Assembly: GCA_008360975.2 (NCBI GenBank)
Contig: CM039211.1
Location: 19,068,943 to 19,132,942 of the forward strand
DNA: 64,000 nucleotides
Source: Lichenostomus cassidix
Taxonomy: Eukaryota; Chordata; Aves; Passeriformes; Meliphagidae
Direction of reading: 5' to 3'
Each line of letters opens with the position of its first letter. The stretch's first letter is position 1. Below the pieces are notes generated by a model. It saw only the letters and a program-made list of their open reading frames with translations. It was not told where the DNA came from and ran no database searches. Below are positions 38,401-48,919 of this stretch, piece after piece. The translations under genes and the position numbers were made by a program.

Positions 38401-41400
38401 TCTTGGGATGGTTTTGATGGAAGCTGGCAGAGTAGGTATTTCTGAGAGACAACTGGAACTCTGCTGTTTATCTGAGGGAAATTAATGTATGTTGTGCACA
38501 GAGAAAAAATACTGTAAAATTGGTATTAAGAACTGTAAAATGCCCTTGGTGGCAGCTTGAGAGAAGAGGCCATTTTAGAAGGCACAGTTCAAAACTAACT
38601 TATCTTTTGTGCACACTTTGTGTTCATTAAAGGAGCTGCCTCAATTTATTCTATGAGCAGAACCTCTTGGAATTTTAGCTGTTCTAAATCTCTATATGGC
38701 TGTTAATTCAGGAAGCAACTGCACCAAAACAGTTTTCTCAGGAGGCATTTCAAGTCTTCCGTCTATTTATCAAAAATTCAGCTCATCTGCAGAATCTGTT
38801 TACTGATAACTTGGTAGTAGTGCAAATATGCATCTGATTTCCACAGAATGCGACATATGGTTATTTACCAAGCTTTTTACCTCTTATTTTAGTTCTCATT
38901 TTCAGTCCATGTAGGGTTTTACTGTCTTTTTTACTTTTTATTTTTTCTTCAAGGCAACCAATTTAATGGGTTTTTCAGGAAGAATAATTTAGGATGAAAT
39001 AAGAGTGATTGTGTTATGAGTGACTGTGAAAGGTTATGGGAGTAACACCATAACCTTTTGCTAACGTCTCACCACAGGATGCATTTTCAAAGCTGTAGAT
39101 GTGCACAAGCAACTAGTTTCTGCTTTAAAAGTTTGTTCTACTACTGTGTTACTTCATACCTGCTCAGCAGTCCACCGAGCCCTGACTGACCCAGGGCTTC
39201 GGTCTCCCTTAAATCCTAAGTCTCTGATGGAATCAAATGGAGAACTTCCATAGCGCTCTGCTTGTGCCCCCTGCATGATTTTTCCACTTAATTGAGTGGT
39301 ATGTGCAACAAATGCCAAAATTAATGTTTCTTGCCAAAACAGGGATATGAGACCTCCTGTGATGTGGGTTGTTGACAACAGCTATAAAAATGTTTGCATT
39401 TACATTTGCAGTTGGTGCATAAGAATGTGTGCACTGTTAACTACACAGTAGGCTGCTCCTCAACGTCTCATCAGGAAAGCTGCTTTGCAAGTTCTGAGGG
39501 TGACAAACAATGGATTCAATGGCAAGAAAAAACCCATTTGGTAAATGCTGTAGGCTTGCAGAAAAATAAAAGAAGACAAGAGAATGCAAGCTGGAATGGA
39601 AATACTGCTTTACGCTCTTCCTGCAGATGAAAGGTATCAACAGAAATACCATAGTCAAGCTATGAAGAATTCCTCAGTGGGGGTTTCTAAGTGGTTTAAG
39701 CTAAACAGTTTTACGGAGAGACTAACTACTATGGTGAGGTGGGCCATACAGCTGGTTTCTGTGAGAGAAACACATGTGACCACTCAGTGCTGAGACCCCT
39801 CCATGACCTCTCTGTGCTGGCAGCCAGAGAATGGCTGCAGAGAGAGACAGGGGAAATGGGGAGGATGACCTGTCTGCAAGCAAGGCATCTTTGGTCACTG
39901 CAAAAAACTTCTATCTTCAAAGCCCCAGAGACTTTTAGAGCACTAAGGCTTTGGGGAGGCACCATCTGTTGGAGGCCATGCTTTTGCATTGTTCAGTGAA
40001 AGGTGCTACAGATTTTGACGTGGATTCAATATCTAGTTCCTGGTGATGGTGAGAAACTTCTTCCCCTTCACTCATGTTTGCAGACAAGTCTGTGTTCCCA
40101 GTGAACAGGCCTTTGCAAATCTCCATGAGCAAAACCATTTAAAAAGCAAATAAAGTACTTGAAAATTAGCTTTATGATCCAAAAAGATCTTTTAGCAATA
40201 TTAAAAAACACAGACTAAAAGAAAGTCAGGCAACTTTTTTATTCCCTCTGATATAAAAGTTTCCAAGGTGCTCCCGCCTCCAGCTGCAGACAGTATAAAC
40301 CACTTCCAATGGGATTAAGACTCCTACAGAACCTACAACACATGCAACCTACTAGATTATAAAAGATTTAAAGAAAAAAGGCCCAACCCAATTATCTAAC
40401 CTATTAATCAGAAGAATGACGTTAGAGCACACACCAAATTTGTTTCAGTGCACAACATGAAAATTCTCTGTTAATAAAAGTTACCTGCTCTAGGCATTGA
40501 AGCATAACAGGAAGGAAACATTATCACATTCAGTATTACAAGGTACTGTGTGGGGTTTTTGGCAAATATTTCCTGGTGAAAAATGTCTGATATGTCTGTA
40601 TAAATGTTAATATATGTCAGTTCACACTGCTCACTGAGAGACAAAATAAAGCAAATTTCGTCCTTCTTTTTGAACTCATTTATTTTGCTACCAGTTTCAA
40701 TGAGTTTAAACCCTGTCTGGCTGAGTTTGGAATGTAGATATCCTGCTATTACTCTTGCACCATGGCTCAATCACTGAAAAACCACTGTGACACCTGCTCT
40801 TGATTTGTGGCTTGACACCTACTCTCTTCACGTTTCCACCTGAATTCATGTTTCTACCATCACCTCACTTTGGTTAGCAGCAAATAGTAGCAACCCTCAT
40901 ACCTTGTTTCAGGCTGATGCAGATATTTTCTGATAGCCGTGTGAGTTTTGGAACAAAGCTCTTCTGACTGCTAATGGAACCCATCAAACACCTTTCCATC
41001 CTGAGTGGTTCTTTGTATTTCGGATGTTTTTAATACAGACAAGTTTCACTTTAAAAACGTAAACTATTGAAGTGATGTACTGTCTCTCCAGTGCACTTTT
41101 GTGTTTTACAGGGAAAGACCCCAATCTGTTCAGGAAACTCTTGTTTGTTGTTTTGAGGTGTCAGCTCTTTCTTGATTTTATTCCCAGTCTATGCACAAAA
41201 ATAAGCTATAAAAGGTCCTGACTTGCTAACAAGGCCCGTTTGTTTGGTCTAAAGAATGAATTCTTCTACAGAACTACCTCAGGGACTGGTTTTATTTGGG
41301 CCATGTAACTACTGACTTCTAGGTAAATTCAAGAGTAAGTCGTGTCCTTTAATAGCCCATCATCTATAAAAAACAGGAGATGGAAGACTATGGAATGTGA

Positions 41401-41700
41401 AAGGCTAGAGCTGAAATGGCTTATTCAACAACATGTATGATCTGGTGCTGGACAGAATCAGCACTGAAAATGAACCAGGTTCTCTTAGGACTTGTTTATA
41501 GAAGCGCCTACAAATCTCCACTGCTCTAGATTGATATGATGACATGAGGGATAATGCAAATAAAATTGGTTCTGAAAGGATGACCAGTCCTTGTGGGTAT
41601 TTCCAGTCTTACTAGATGCTGCTCTCTCAGTATCCTGGGCACTTCCCTTTCTTTTCCCAGGTGGGAGCCCAATCCCACGCTGTAGCAACGATAAACAAAA
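32481..41700. other. intergenic DNA between TNFAIP8 and HSD17B4
   Basis: About 9 kb of AT-rich DNA has few and short open frames. An A run (about 35791-35808) is the only low-complexity feature of note. I see no gene; distal 3' UTR or enhancers of TNFAIP8 may lie here but cannot be told from the sequence. Confidence 0.7.
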
Positions 41701-41739
41701 TATTGAGTGTCGAGGCTAAACCAAAGCTCACAGATGTTA

Positions 41740-42335
41740 AGGGCTCAATCTGTTACTTCCTCCGACAGAGCAATTGCAGTCTGACTCACTGCTCTGCCCT
41801 CCTCCCCCCAGGAAAGAGCTTCCTCCTGCGGCCAAGCACAGCACAGCCAAACCACAGTCTGCGATGATCTCTCTGCAAAACACACCCAGCTGCACCGAGC
41901 CTCTCACTGCTGGGAAATCCGCTATCCTGTTGAGCTGCACTGAAACGAAACAGTCAAACTTCGGAAGTTTAGTTAGCTGCGAAGGTATTTTGTGCTGTCA
42001 CACAGTGTAACACACTGCCAGTGCAATGGGCTCCCTCCGTGCACACTCAGTAATATTTCCCACACTTAAAACTTGCGATTCGTTGTAGGCTATTTGCCTA
42101 ACGCATGTTGCCTTGCGTGCCTCCAGAAATGTGTTTTTTTGGTGTAGTTTCCAGCAGTTTCCCCGTGGGTGGTACCGTGAATGTGGCACTGCGGCAGTTT
42201 CACCGTACCACGAGCTCGCTCTAGTGCTCACAGCGAAAGTTGCACTTGGTGTTTCCAAACCCCTGCGAGCCCAACGCTGGGCCATAAAATCACACACCAT
42301 TCGCCTGTTCCTACTGTTTCTGAAGGAGTGATTGC
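41740..42335. other. CpG-containing non-repeat patch beside the CR1
   Basis: CpG dinucleotides are clearly more frequent here than in the 10 kb to the left, without recognisable repeat or coding sequence. It includes GAAACGAAAC (41942-41951), an IRF-type AANNGAAA site. A regulatory element is possible; an old unrecognised repeat is the alternative. Confidence 0.4.
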
Positions 42336-42421
42336 CACACAGAATCACACCGAATGAACTAGGTTGGAGAATACATTTGAGATCATCAAGTCCAGTCTGT
42401 GACCTAACACCACCGCATCAA

Positions 42422-45070
42422 CTAAACCACGGCAGTGAGTGCTACATTCAGTCTTTTTGTATACACATCCAGGGACTGTGATTCCACAACCTCCCTGGGC
42501 AGATGATTCCAGTGCCCAATCCCTCTTTGGCTGAAGAATTTTTTCCTGATGTCTAACCTAAACTCCCCCTGGCGCAGCTTAAGACTGTGTCCTCTTGTTG
42601 TCGGTGGTTGCCTTGGAGAAGAGGCCAACCCCCACCTGGCTATGACCTTCTTCCAGGTAGTTGTAGAGAGTGATATGGTCTCCCCTGAGCCTCCTCAGGC
42701 AAAAAAACTGCAGCTGCCTCAGCCATTCTTCACTGGGCTTGTGTTCCAGGCCCTTCACTACCAGTCTTGCTGCCCTCCTCTGGGTTTGAGCATCTCAACG
42801 TCTTTCCTAAATTGAGGGGCCCAGAACTGGACACAGTGCTCAAGGTGCAGCCTCACTAGTGCCAAATACAGGGGAAGAGTGACTTCTCTGCTCCTGCTGG
42901 CCACACTATTGCTGATACAGGCCAGGGTGCCATTGGCCTTCTTGGCCACCTGGACATGCTGTTGGCTCATGTTCAGTTGGCTCTTGACCAGTACCCCCAG
43001 GTCCCTTTCTGCCTGGCCACTGTCCAGCCACTCTGTCCCCAGCTGGTAGCACTGCAGGGGATTGTTGTGGCCAAAGTGCAGACTCGGCACTTGGGACTTG
43101 TTAGACTTCACGTTGTTGGACTCAGCCCATCTATCCAGCCTGGCCAGGTCCTCCCAGAGCCCTTCTACCCTGCAGCAGATTGACACATCTCCCAGCTTGG
43201 TGTCATCTGCAAATTTACTGATGGAGGACTCAGCCCCCTCATCCAGATCATCAGTGAAGATAGCACTGATCCCTGGGGGACACCACTTGTGACTGGCTGC
43301 CAGCTGGATTCAGCAGTGTTCACCACCACACTCTGGGCCCAGCCATCCAGGAAGTTCTTGACCCAGCAAGGAGTGCTCCTGTCCAAGCCATGGGCTGCCA
43401 GCTTTTCCAGGAGGATGCTGTGGGACACAGCATCAAAGGCTTTGATAAAGTCCAGGTAGACAACATCCACAGCCTTTCCCACATCCACCAGGCAGGTCAC
43501 CTGGTCGTAAAAGGAGATCAGGTTGGTCAAATGTGACCTGCCTCTCCTTAACCCATGCTGGCTGGGTCTGATCCCCCAGTAGATGCTGTGTGATGGCACC
43601 AAGGCTCCATAACTTTGCCAGGCACTGAGGTCAGGCTGACAGCTCTGTAGTTTCCTGGATCCTCCTTCCAGCCCTTCTTGTGGATGGGCGTCCCATTGTC
43701 CACCTTCCAGTCACCTGGGACCTCCCTGCTGAGCCAGGACTGATGGGAAATGATGGAGAAAGGCTTTGCAAGCTCATCTGCCAGCTCCCTCATCAGCCTA
43801 GGATGGATCCCATCTGGTCCCATAGATTCATGAGCATCTGAGTGGCTCAGCAGGTCTCTGACTGCTTCCTCCTGGATAGCAGGGCAGCTGTTCTGTTCCT
43901 TGACACCATCTACCAGCCCAGGAGGACAGTTGTCCTGAGCACAACCTGTCTTTCTGTTGAAAGTTGAGGCAAAGAAGGTGTTAAGTACCTCTGCCTTTTC
44001 CTTGTCTTTCATTACTAAATTACTTTCCACCTCTTATAGAGAATGGAGGTTGTTCTTGCCCTTCCTTTAACTATTAATGTGTTTATAAAAATATTTTTAT
44101 TGTCCTTCACAGAAGTGTCTAGATTGAATTCTAACTGGGCTTTTGCCTGTCTCATTTTTTTCCTACATGCCCTAGAAACTGCCTTAAGCATTTCCTGAGA
44201 TATCTGACCCTCCTTCCAAAGGTGATACACCCTCTTTTGCTTCTTTAGTTCCTTCAAAAGCTCCTTGTCCATCCAGGCCTGTTGTTTTTCTCATCAGATC
44301 ATCTTTCAGCACACAAGGAGAGTCTCTTCCTGTGCCTTCAAGATTTCTGTTTTGAAGTACATTCATCCTTCCTGGACTCCATTTGTATTTAAGGACTCTT
44401 CCCAAGGTACTCTCCAAATAAGTCTCTTGAATAGGCCAAAGTCTGCCCTCCAGAAATCCAGTGTGGAAGTTTTACTGATGTCCCTCGTTTCACCAGATAT
44501 TGAAAACTCTATAATTTTATGATCACTGTGCCCCAGGCAGCCTCTCACCACCACATCTCCTACCAGCCCATCTCTGTTTGCAAACAGCAGCTGTAGCATA
44601 GCCCCTGCCCTGGTAGGCTCACTCACCAGCTGTGACAGGAAGTTGTCCTCCACACCCTCTTAAGAACCTCCTGGACTGTCTCTTCTCTGCTGTGTTGAGT
44701 TCCCAGCAGATATCTGGCAGATTGAAGTCACCTACAAGAACACTTTTTGGTGATCCTGAAATAACTTCCAGCTGCTGGTAGAGTAAGTTACCCAGCGCTT
44801 CATCCTGGTTGGATGGTCTATAACAGACTCCCACCAGGACATCAGCTTTGTTGGCCTTCCTACTGAATTCTTACCCCTAGGCACTCAACCTTAGTATCAT
44901 TAATCTCAGTTTCCATGGTGTCGAGAGCCTCCCTAATACAAAGAGCTACATCTCCACTTCTCCCTCTGCTGCCTCTTCTGTAGAGCTTGTAGCCATCCAT
45001 TGCAGCGCTCCAGTTATGCGACTCATCCCATCATGTTTCCATGACGGTGGCTGTGTCACAGCTTTCTTAC
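42422..45070 (-). pseudogene. CR1 ORF2 remnant (endonuclease-reverse transcriptase), broken
   Basis: Reading leftward on the minus strand: an endonuclease N-terminal piece at about 44900-45070 (WDESHNWSAAMDGYKL with stops nearby); GVCYRPSNQDE and VGDFNLPDICW (44720-44834); SDHKIIEFS (about 44520); a linker (44015-44272); and reverse-transcriptase motifs LDFIKAFDAVSHS (about 43440), SGVPQGSVL (43266-43290) and FADDTKLG (FADD at 43202-43213). The C-terminus [13 protein letters not shown] ends near 42422. Frame breaks occur between the pieces, including between the PQGS and FADD motifs. It is not expected to be functional. Confidence 0.88.
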
Positions 45071-45550
45071 CTGTACCATGGCCTCCACCTCCTCTTGTTG
45101 GTTGCCCATGCTGCTTGCATCAGTGTACATGCACTTCAGCTGGGCTGCTGGTTTCACTCCTTGCCCTGGCCTACCACCCTTGGGCTTGTTTCTGGAGAGC
45201 CAGCTTGCACCCCTTCCCCCTCCAAACCTAATTTAAAGCTCTCTCCATCAGTCCTGCCAATTCATGGGCTAGAATCCTTTTGCCCTTGAAAGACAGAACA
45301 AGCCCATGTGGCTCCAGCAGGCCAGGTGCCATAAAAGTTGCCCCATGATCAAAGAACCCAAAATTCTGCCAATGGCACCAGCCCTTGAGCCACTTGTTGA
45401 TAATGCAGGTTCTGCTGTTCCTTTCATCATTTGTCCCTGACATTGAAGGGACTGAGCAGAATACCACCTGTGCTCCTGCCCTATCAACCACTCGACCCAG
45501 AGCTCTGAAGTCCTTTCCAGTTGCCCTGTGCTCTTATTTTCAAGCTCATC

Positions 45551-46032
45551 TGTGGCAGCGTGGAATCACGATTCACAAGCGGCCACCCCACGCTGCAATG
45601 TGCAGGGAGCCGCCCGTGGCCAGAACACGCCAGGCAGACACGTGGCTGTAGCAGGCAGTGGAGCTGCGGGGGACGCGAGACTCCGTGGAGGTGTGGCGAT
45701 GGAAGAAATGCAGGATCACCATCTGAACTTTCCAGGGATTTATTAAGGTCCACAGTCGAGGGTCAGAGGAGGGTGGAGAGGGACGGAGAGGCCGGGGAGG
45801 GTTCGGGGTGCTGGAAAGCCAAGATGTTGAACCCCCTCCAAGATGGTTCCGCTCTCTCAGCGGGTTATCAGGAGAGGGAACAGAGGCGTGGTTACTCAGA
45901 AGAACCAACTAGGGGAAGCCAGAGGGGAGGAGCCAGGGAGGAGAAAGGGGTAAACCAATAAGATTACAGCATGGGATGGTACAGGTTTCTGCTGGGGAGA
46001 AGTCTCTAGAACAGCATAAGCACACAACAGCA
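45551..46032 (-). mobile_element. retroviral solo LTR inserted in the CR1, with 6-bp target duplication
   Basis: A 482-bp block begins TGTGGCAGCG and ends ACAACAGCA. It is flanked on both sides by CTCATC (45545-45550 and 46033-46038), a perfect 6-bp duplication as made by alpha/beta-retrovirus-like (ERVK-type) integrases. Minus orientation is indicated by an AATAAA signal (TTTATT at 45739-45744 on +) and an upstream ATTGG box (complement of CCAAT at about 45954). It has higher GC and CpG than the CR1 around it. CR1 sequence resumes directly after the duplication. No internal viral genes are present. Confidence 0.85.
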
Positions 46033-46238
46033 CTCATCACTGCCAGCCTGGAGTATCAGCAGTGGGTAATAATCAGAGGGCTGAATCAGCCCAGGCAGTC
46101 TCCTGGTAATATCCCATACCCAGGCCCCAGGGAGGCAGCAGAGCTCCCTGTGGGATGGGTATGGTCAACATAGAGGGCCCTCTGTTCCTTTCAGAAGGGA
46201 GTCACCCACTACAACTACCCTTGTTTTCTTTTTTGTGC

Positions 46239-46746
46239 TAGAGGTAGAGATCTGTCTGACAGATGGAGTGGAGTTGGGAAGCTCTCTGGGCAGATTTTTT
46301 CTTGGGGGTCAGGAGGAATTTTCATTTCCTCCCTGAGTAGGGACCCATTTCCACTTGCCTTCCTCTTTTAGGTCTCCACCTTCTGCCTAATGGTAGGGAG
46401 GCATGGGAGTCCTGTGACTCCTGGTGGGCTTCTCTCAGGGATGGAATGGTGAAACTCCACCCATCTATTTCCCTTTCCCTAATACTCCTTAGTCTTTCTA
46501 CTTCTTCCCTAAGTTCTTCCCCAGACAGAGATCATTCACCTGTTCACACCATGGGCAGGCATCTTTTGCACCATCCCCATGTACTACTGACAGGCTCAAG
46601 CACTCCTTACAGGAATGTGTCTGGACAGATGTGTCCTTCTTGGGGCTTTCTGTTTGGGTTGGCACACTTTTACTAGCTATAGCTTTTGATCGTTTGGATG
46701 CCATTGCTGAAAAAGACCAATCCCAAAACAAACAAAATCCCAACAC
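46239..46746 (-). pseudogene. CR1 ORF1-like remnant with a Cys-x2-Cys pair
   Basis: On the minus strand an open frame starts MASKRSKAIASKSVPTQTES (about 46702) and continues with CKEC and CPWCEQVNDL, two CxxC pairs that resemble the zinc-binding part of avian CR1 ORF1 proteins. It continues in degraded form toward 46239. Its position, 5' of the ORF2 remnant in the same orientation, supports this. The similarity is from memory, so the assignment is moderate. Confidence 0.55.
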
Positions 46747-47369
46747 AAAATAAAAACCCCACTAGCAGGACGATGACTGCAACCCTGCCTGGTTGCCGTG
46801 CCTGCATGAACTGCCACACAAACTGCCATGCCATGCTCTCAATGATGTGCCACACCCATTTGCCTGCTCCTATTTGCCGAGCTTGCTAGAGCCTTCTTGT
46901 AATTGCACCTCCGATGGCTGGAGGAAGCTGCTCCCTGCCCCTGAATGGCTAACAAGAGGAGAATGATAATTTGAGGTCAGAAATGATAATTTATTCTATT
47001 TTGGAAGTCTCCAAATAGCTGTCACTCAGGAAACTATCACTTTTCTTTAGTGTAGACAGTAAGGTATTCACAACCAAGAAGATATCAAGGCAGCAAAACC
47101 AATTTTCCTTTCTATTAGCTCAGAAATAATCCAAAGTTTACAAGAAAGGTTACTCGTCAATTAAAGTTCATCTGTGCAGAGGGAATAAGCAGATGATTTC
47201 CCCCAAAAATATTTCTGTGTGTGCCTTATGCAATCCTCTGCTCCCTGAGCACCCCCTAGACATAAGCAGTGGCCCTATGAAACTCCAGCACAGTTACATG
47301 CTGAATAACAGCATCTCACACTACTCCTGCAATAATATAATGATTAAATGTGTACTTTTGTATTCAGCC

Positions 47370-47715
47370 CACCAGCTGGCTCAACTACACACAATGCACT
47401 CTCTGCTACTCTGTCCACCTCACTCTTTCCTTTGCTTCACCATGGGGTCACTCCCACAGGCTGCAGTTCTTCATGGACTGCTCCAGCATGGGTCCCTCCC
47501 ACAGGGTGAATTCCTCCAGGAACAGGCTGCTCCAGTCCTCCATGGGATCACAAGTCCTGCCAGCAAACCTGCTCCAGGGGCTGTCTCACTGTGGTGTGTT
47601 CTAGGCGCTCCGGGGAACCTGCTCCTGCAGCTGAAGCACCTTCTCTCACTCCTCCTTCTCCAACCAGTGTGTCTGCAGAGCTGTTCCTCCCTCATCTTCC
47701 CCACTCCTTCACAAT
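47370..47715 (-). mobile_element. avian ERV-like internal fragment with short tandem units
   Basis: On the minus strand the sequence has repeated units around GGGAGGGACCCATGCTGGAG and GGAGCAG...GAACTGCAGCC, which I recall from the 3' internal region of avian ERVL-type elements. No intact coding frame and no matching LTR were found beside it. The boundaries are approximate. Confidence 0.45.
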
Positions 47716-48279
47716 GACTGCAAAATAGGTTTTATCTTTTCTTAAACACGTTCCTAGAGAGGCACCAGCAGCACCCGCTCCGAGGGTCCTTTGGATGCGG
47801 CGGGAATGCTGTGCCTGGCACTGTCACCCCAGTGCCCTGCAGCCCCCGGGCACTGCACCCAGCACCGCCCCCTGCTCACGGGCAGCCAAACCCGCCGGGC
47901 AAAGAAAGGGCGGGCAATTGCACTTTAATTACTCGATACACAGAGTTCTCACAACCAGAGCTGAAAACAGTGATTTGGATTGGGAAATAGTAAACAGACC
48001 AAAGAAAACTGCACACCATGAACTGTAAGATTAATATGAACGAAGTAACTATGGATTAACTTTAGGCAGAGGCTGATGTCTTACACCAGGGCAGCCTGGT
48101 CTCGCAATCCCGCTCCGCAGGACATCCATGTCGGGCAATCCATGCCCGACAGCACAGCCCACTCTTTCCCACCTTTCACAACCAGCCTGGAAAAGCAGTG
48201 CTGGGCGGTGCTGATCCCGGGCACCACCGCCTCCGTCCCGGGGCCTTGCCTTGCACTCTGCATCCCTTCCGTACCTTTC

Positions 48280-48655
48280 CTCTTCCTTTCCCCACCCCAT
48301 CCCTTCCTTTCCCCTCCTTCTCCCTTCCTCTCCCCTTCCCTTCCCCATCCCCTTCTCTCCCCTCCATTCCCCATCCCTTCCCCACCCGTTCCTTTCCCCT
48401 CCCCATCCCCTTTCTCTCCTCATCCCATCGTATCCTTTCCCTCCCCCAACCCTTCCTCTCCCATCCTTCCCACTTCCCTTCCCTTCCCTTTCCTTAAACT
48501 TCCCGAAAACTTTCCTTCCTCCCCTCACCCCATCCCATCATATCCCTTCCCTTCTTTTCGACAACCCTTGTTCCTTTCTCTCCCCTCCTTCCCGCCCCTC
48601 CATTCCCCATCCCTTCCTCCCCGCTTCCCTCCCTCTCCCCTCCCAGCCCATCCCG
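48280..48655. repeat. pyrimidine-rich (CCTT/CCCT)n low-complexity tract
   Basis: Nearly 380 bases are almost only C and T on the + strand, built from imperfect CCCTTCC and CCATCCC units. The mirror is a G/A-rich strand. It abuts the CpG island of HSD17B4. Frames read through it (Pro/Ser/Leu on +, Gly/Arg/Glu on -) are not genes. Confidence 0.85.
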
Positions 48656-48666
48656 TCCCATCGCGC

Positions 48667-48684
48667 ACTACAGTTCCCAGCGGG
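48667..48684 (+). promoter_or_regulatory. ZNF143/STAF-type binding site
   Basis: The sequence ACTACAGTTCCCAGCGGG matches the core ACTACANNTCCCAG of the ZNF143 motif. It lies about 180 bp upstream of the HSD17B4 ATG, where such sites usually position the start of TATA-less promoters. Confidence 0.65.
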
Positions 48685-48695
48685 CGGCGGTGCTG

Positions 48696-48707
48696 GCGCA
48701 TGCGCGG
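48696..48707 (+). promoter_or_regulatory. NRF1-type binding site
   Basis: GGCGCATGCGCG contains the palindromic NRF1 core GCGCATGCGC, 12 bp after the ZNF143-type motif. NRF1 drives many mitochondrial and metabolic genes, which suits a beta-oxidation enzyme. Confidence 0.65.
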
Positions 48708-48758
48708 TGCGGCGGCTCTCCCCGCCCCGCGGCGCCTCTCCCGGGGGCGGGCCGCGCA

Positions 48759-48799
48759 GTGGGGCGGGCCGGCGGGGGAGTGGGGCGGGCCGGCGGAGC
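48759..48799 (+). promoter_or_regulatory. tandemly duplicated GC boxes (Sp1/KLF type)
   Basis: A unit reading AGTGGGGCGGGCCGGCGG occurs at 48759 and again at 48779, a 20-bp period. Each copy holds a GGGGCGGG GC box. Another GGGGGCGGGCC lies at about 48743. These are about 70-120 bp upstream of the ATG. Confidence 0.65.
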
Positions 48800-48864
48800 G
48801 CTGGGGCCGAGTGGGCGCAGCGGGGCCAGGCCGGCAGAGCAGTGCGGCCGGGCGGCGCGGAGCG

Positions 48865-48919
48865 ATGGCGGGGCTGAGGTTCGACGGGCGGGTGGTGCTG
48901 GTGACGGGCGCCGGAGGAG
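48865..48919 (+). CDS. HSD17B4: HSD17B4 exon 1 (coding part)
   Basis: It encodes residues 1-18 and the first base of Gly19, ending in phase 1 at GGAG|GTGAGC. The ATG has context GAGCGATGG, with G at +4. It contains the first half of the glycine-rich NAD-binding loop and sits inside the CpG island. Confidence 0.95.

Larger units (their letters stand above)
42341..46760 (-). mobile_element. CR1 LINE, minus orientation, long copy interrupted by an LTR
   Basis: The 3' end is at the left (AGAATCACACCGAATGAACT, a CR1-type tail). The body reads leftward through ORF2 and, right of 46039, into an ORF1-like remnant. It is about 3.9 kb without the inserted LTR. Most genomic CR1 copies keep only a few hundred 3' bases, so this one is long. 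The right end is uncertain: CR1-like sequence may continue to about 46,950. Several frameshifts and stops make it inactive. Confidence 0.88.

Noticed and set aside
43165..44030. Reverse-transcriptase-like frames as a host gene or bacterial retroelement
   Set aside because: They belong to a broken CR1 LINE: the CR1 3' tail, endonuclease motifs and ORF1-like part lie in the right order on the same strand.
45521..45961. 146-codon open frame
   Set aside because: It lies almost wholly inside the solo LTR and is antisense to it; it is not viral or host coding sequence.
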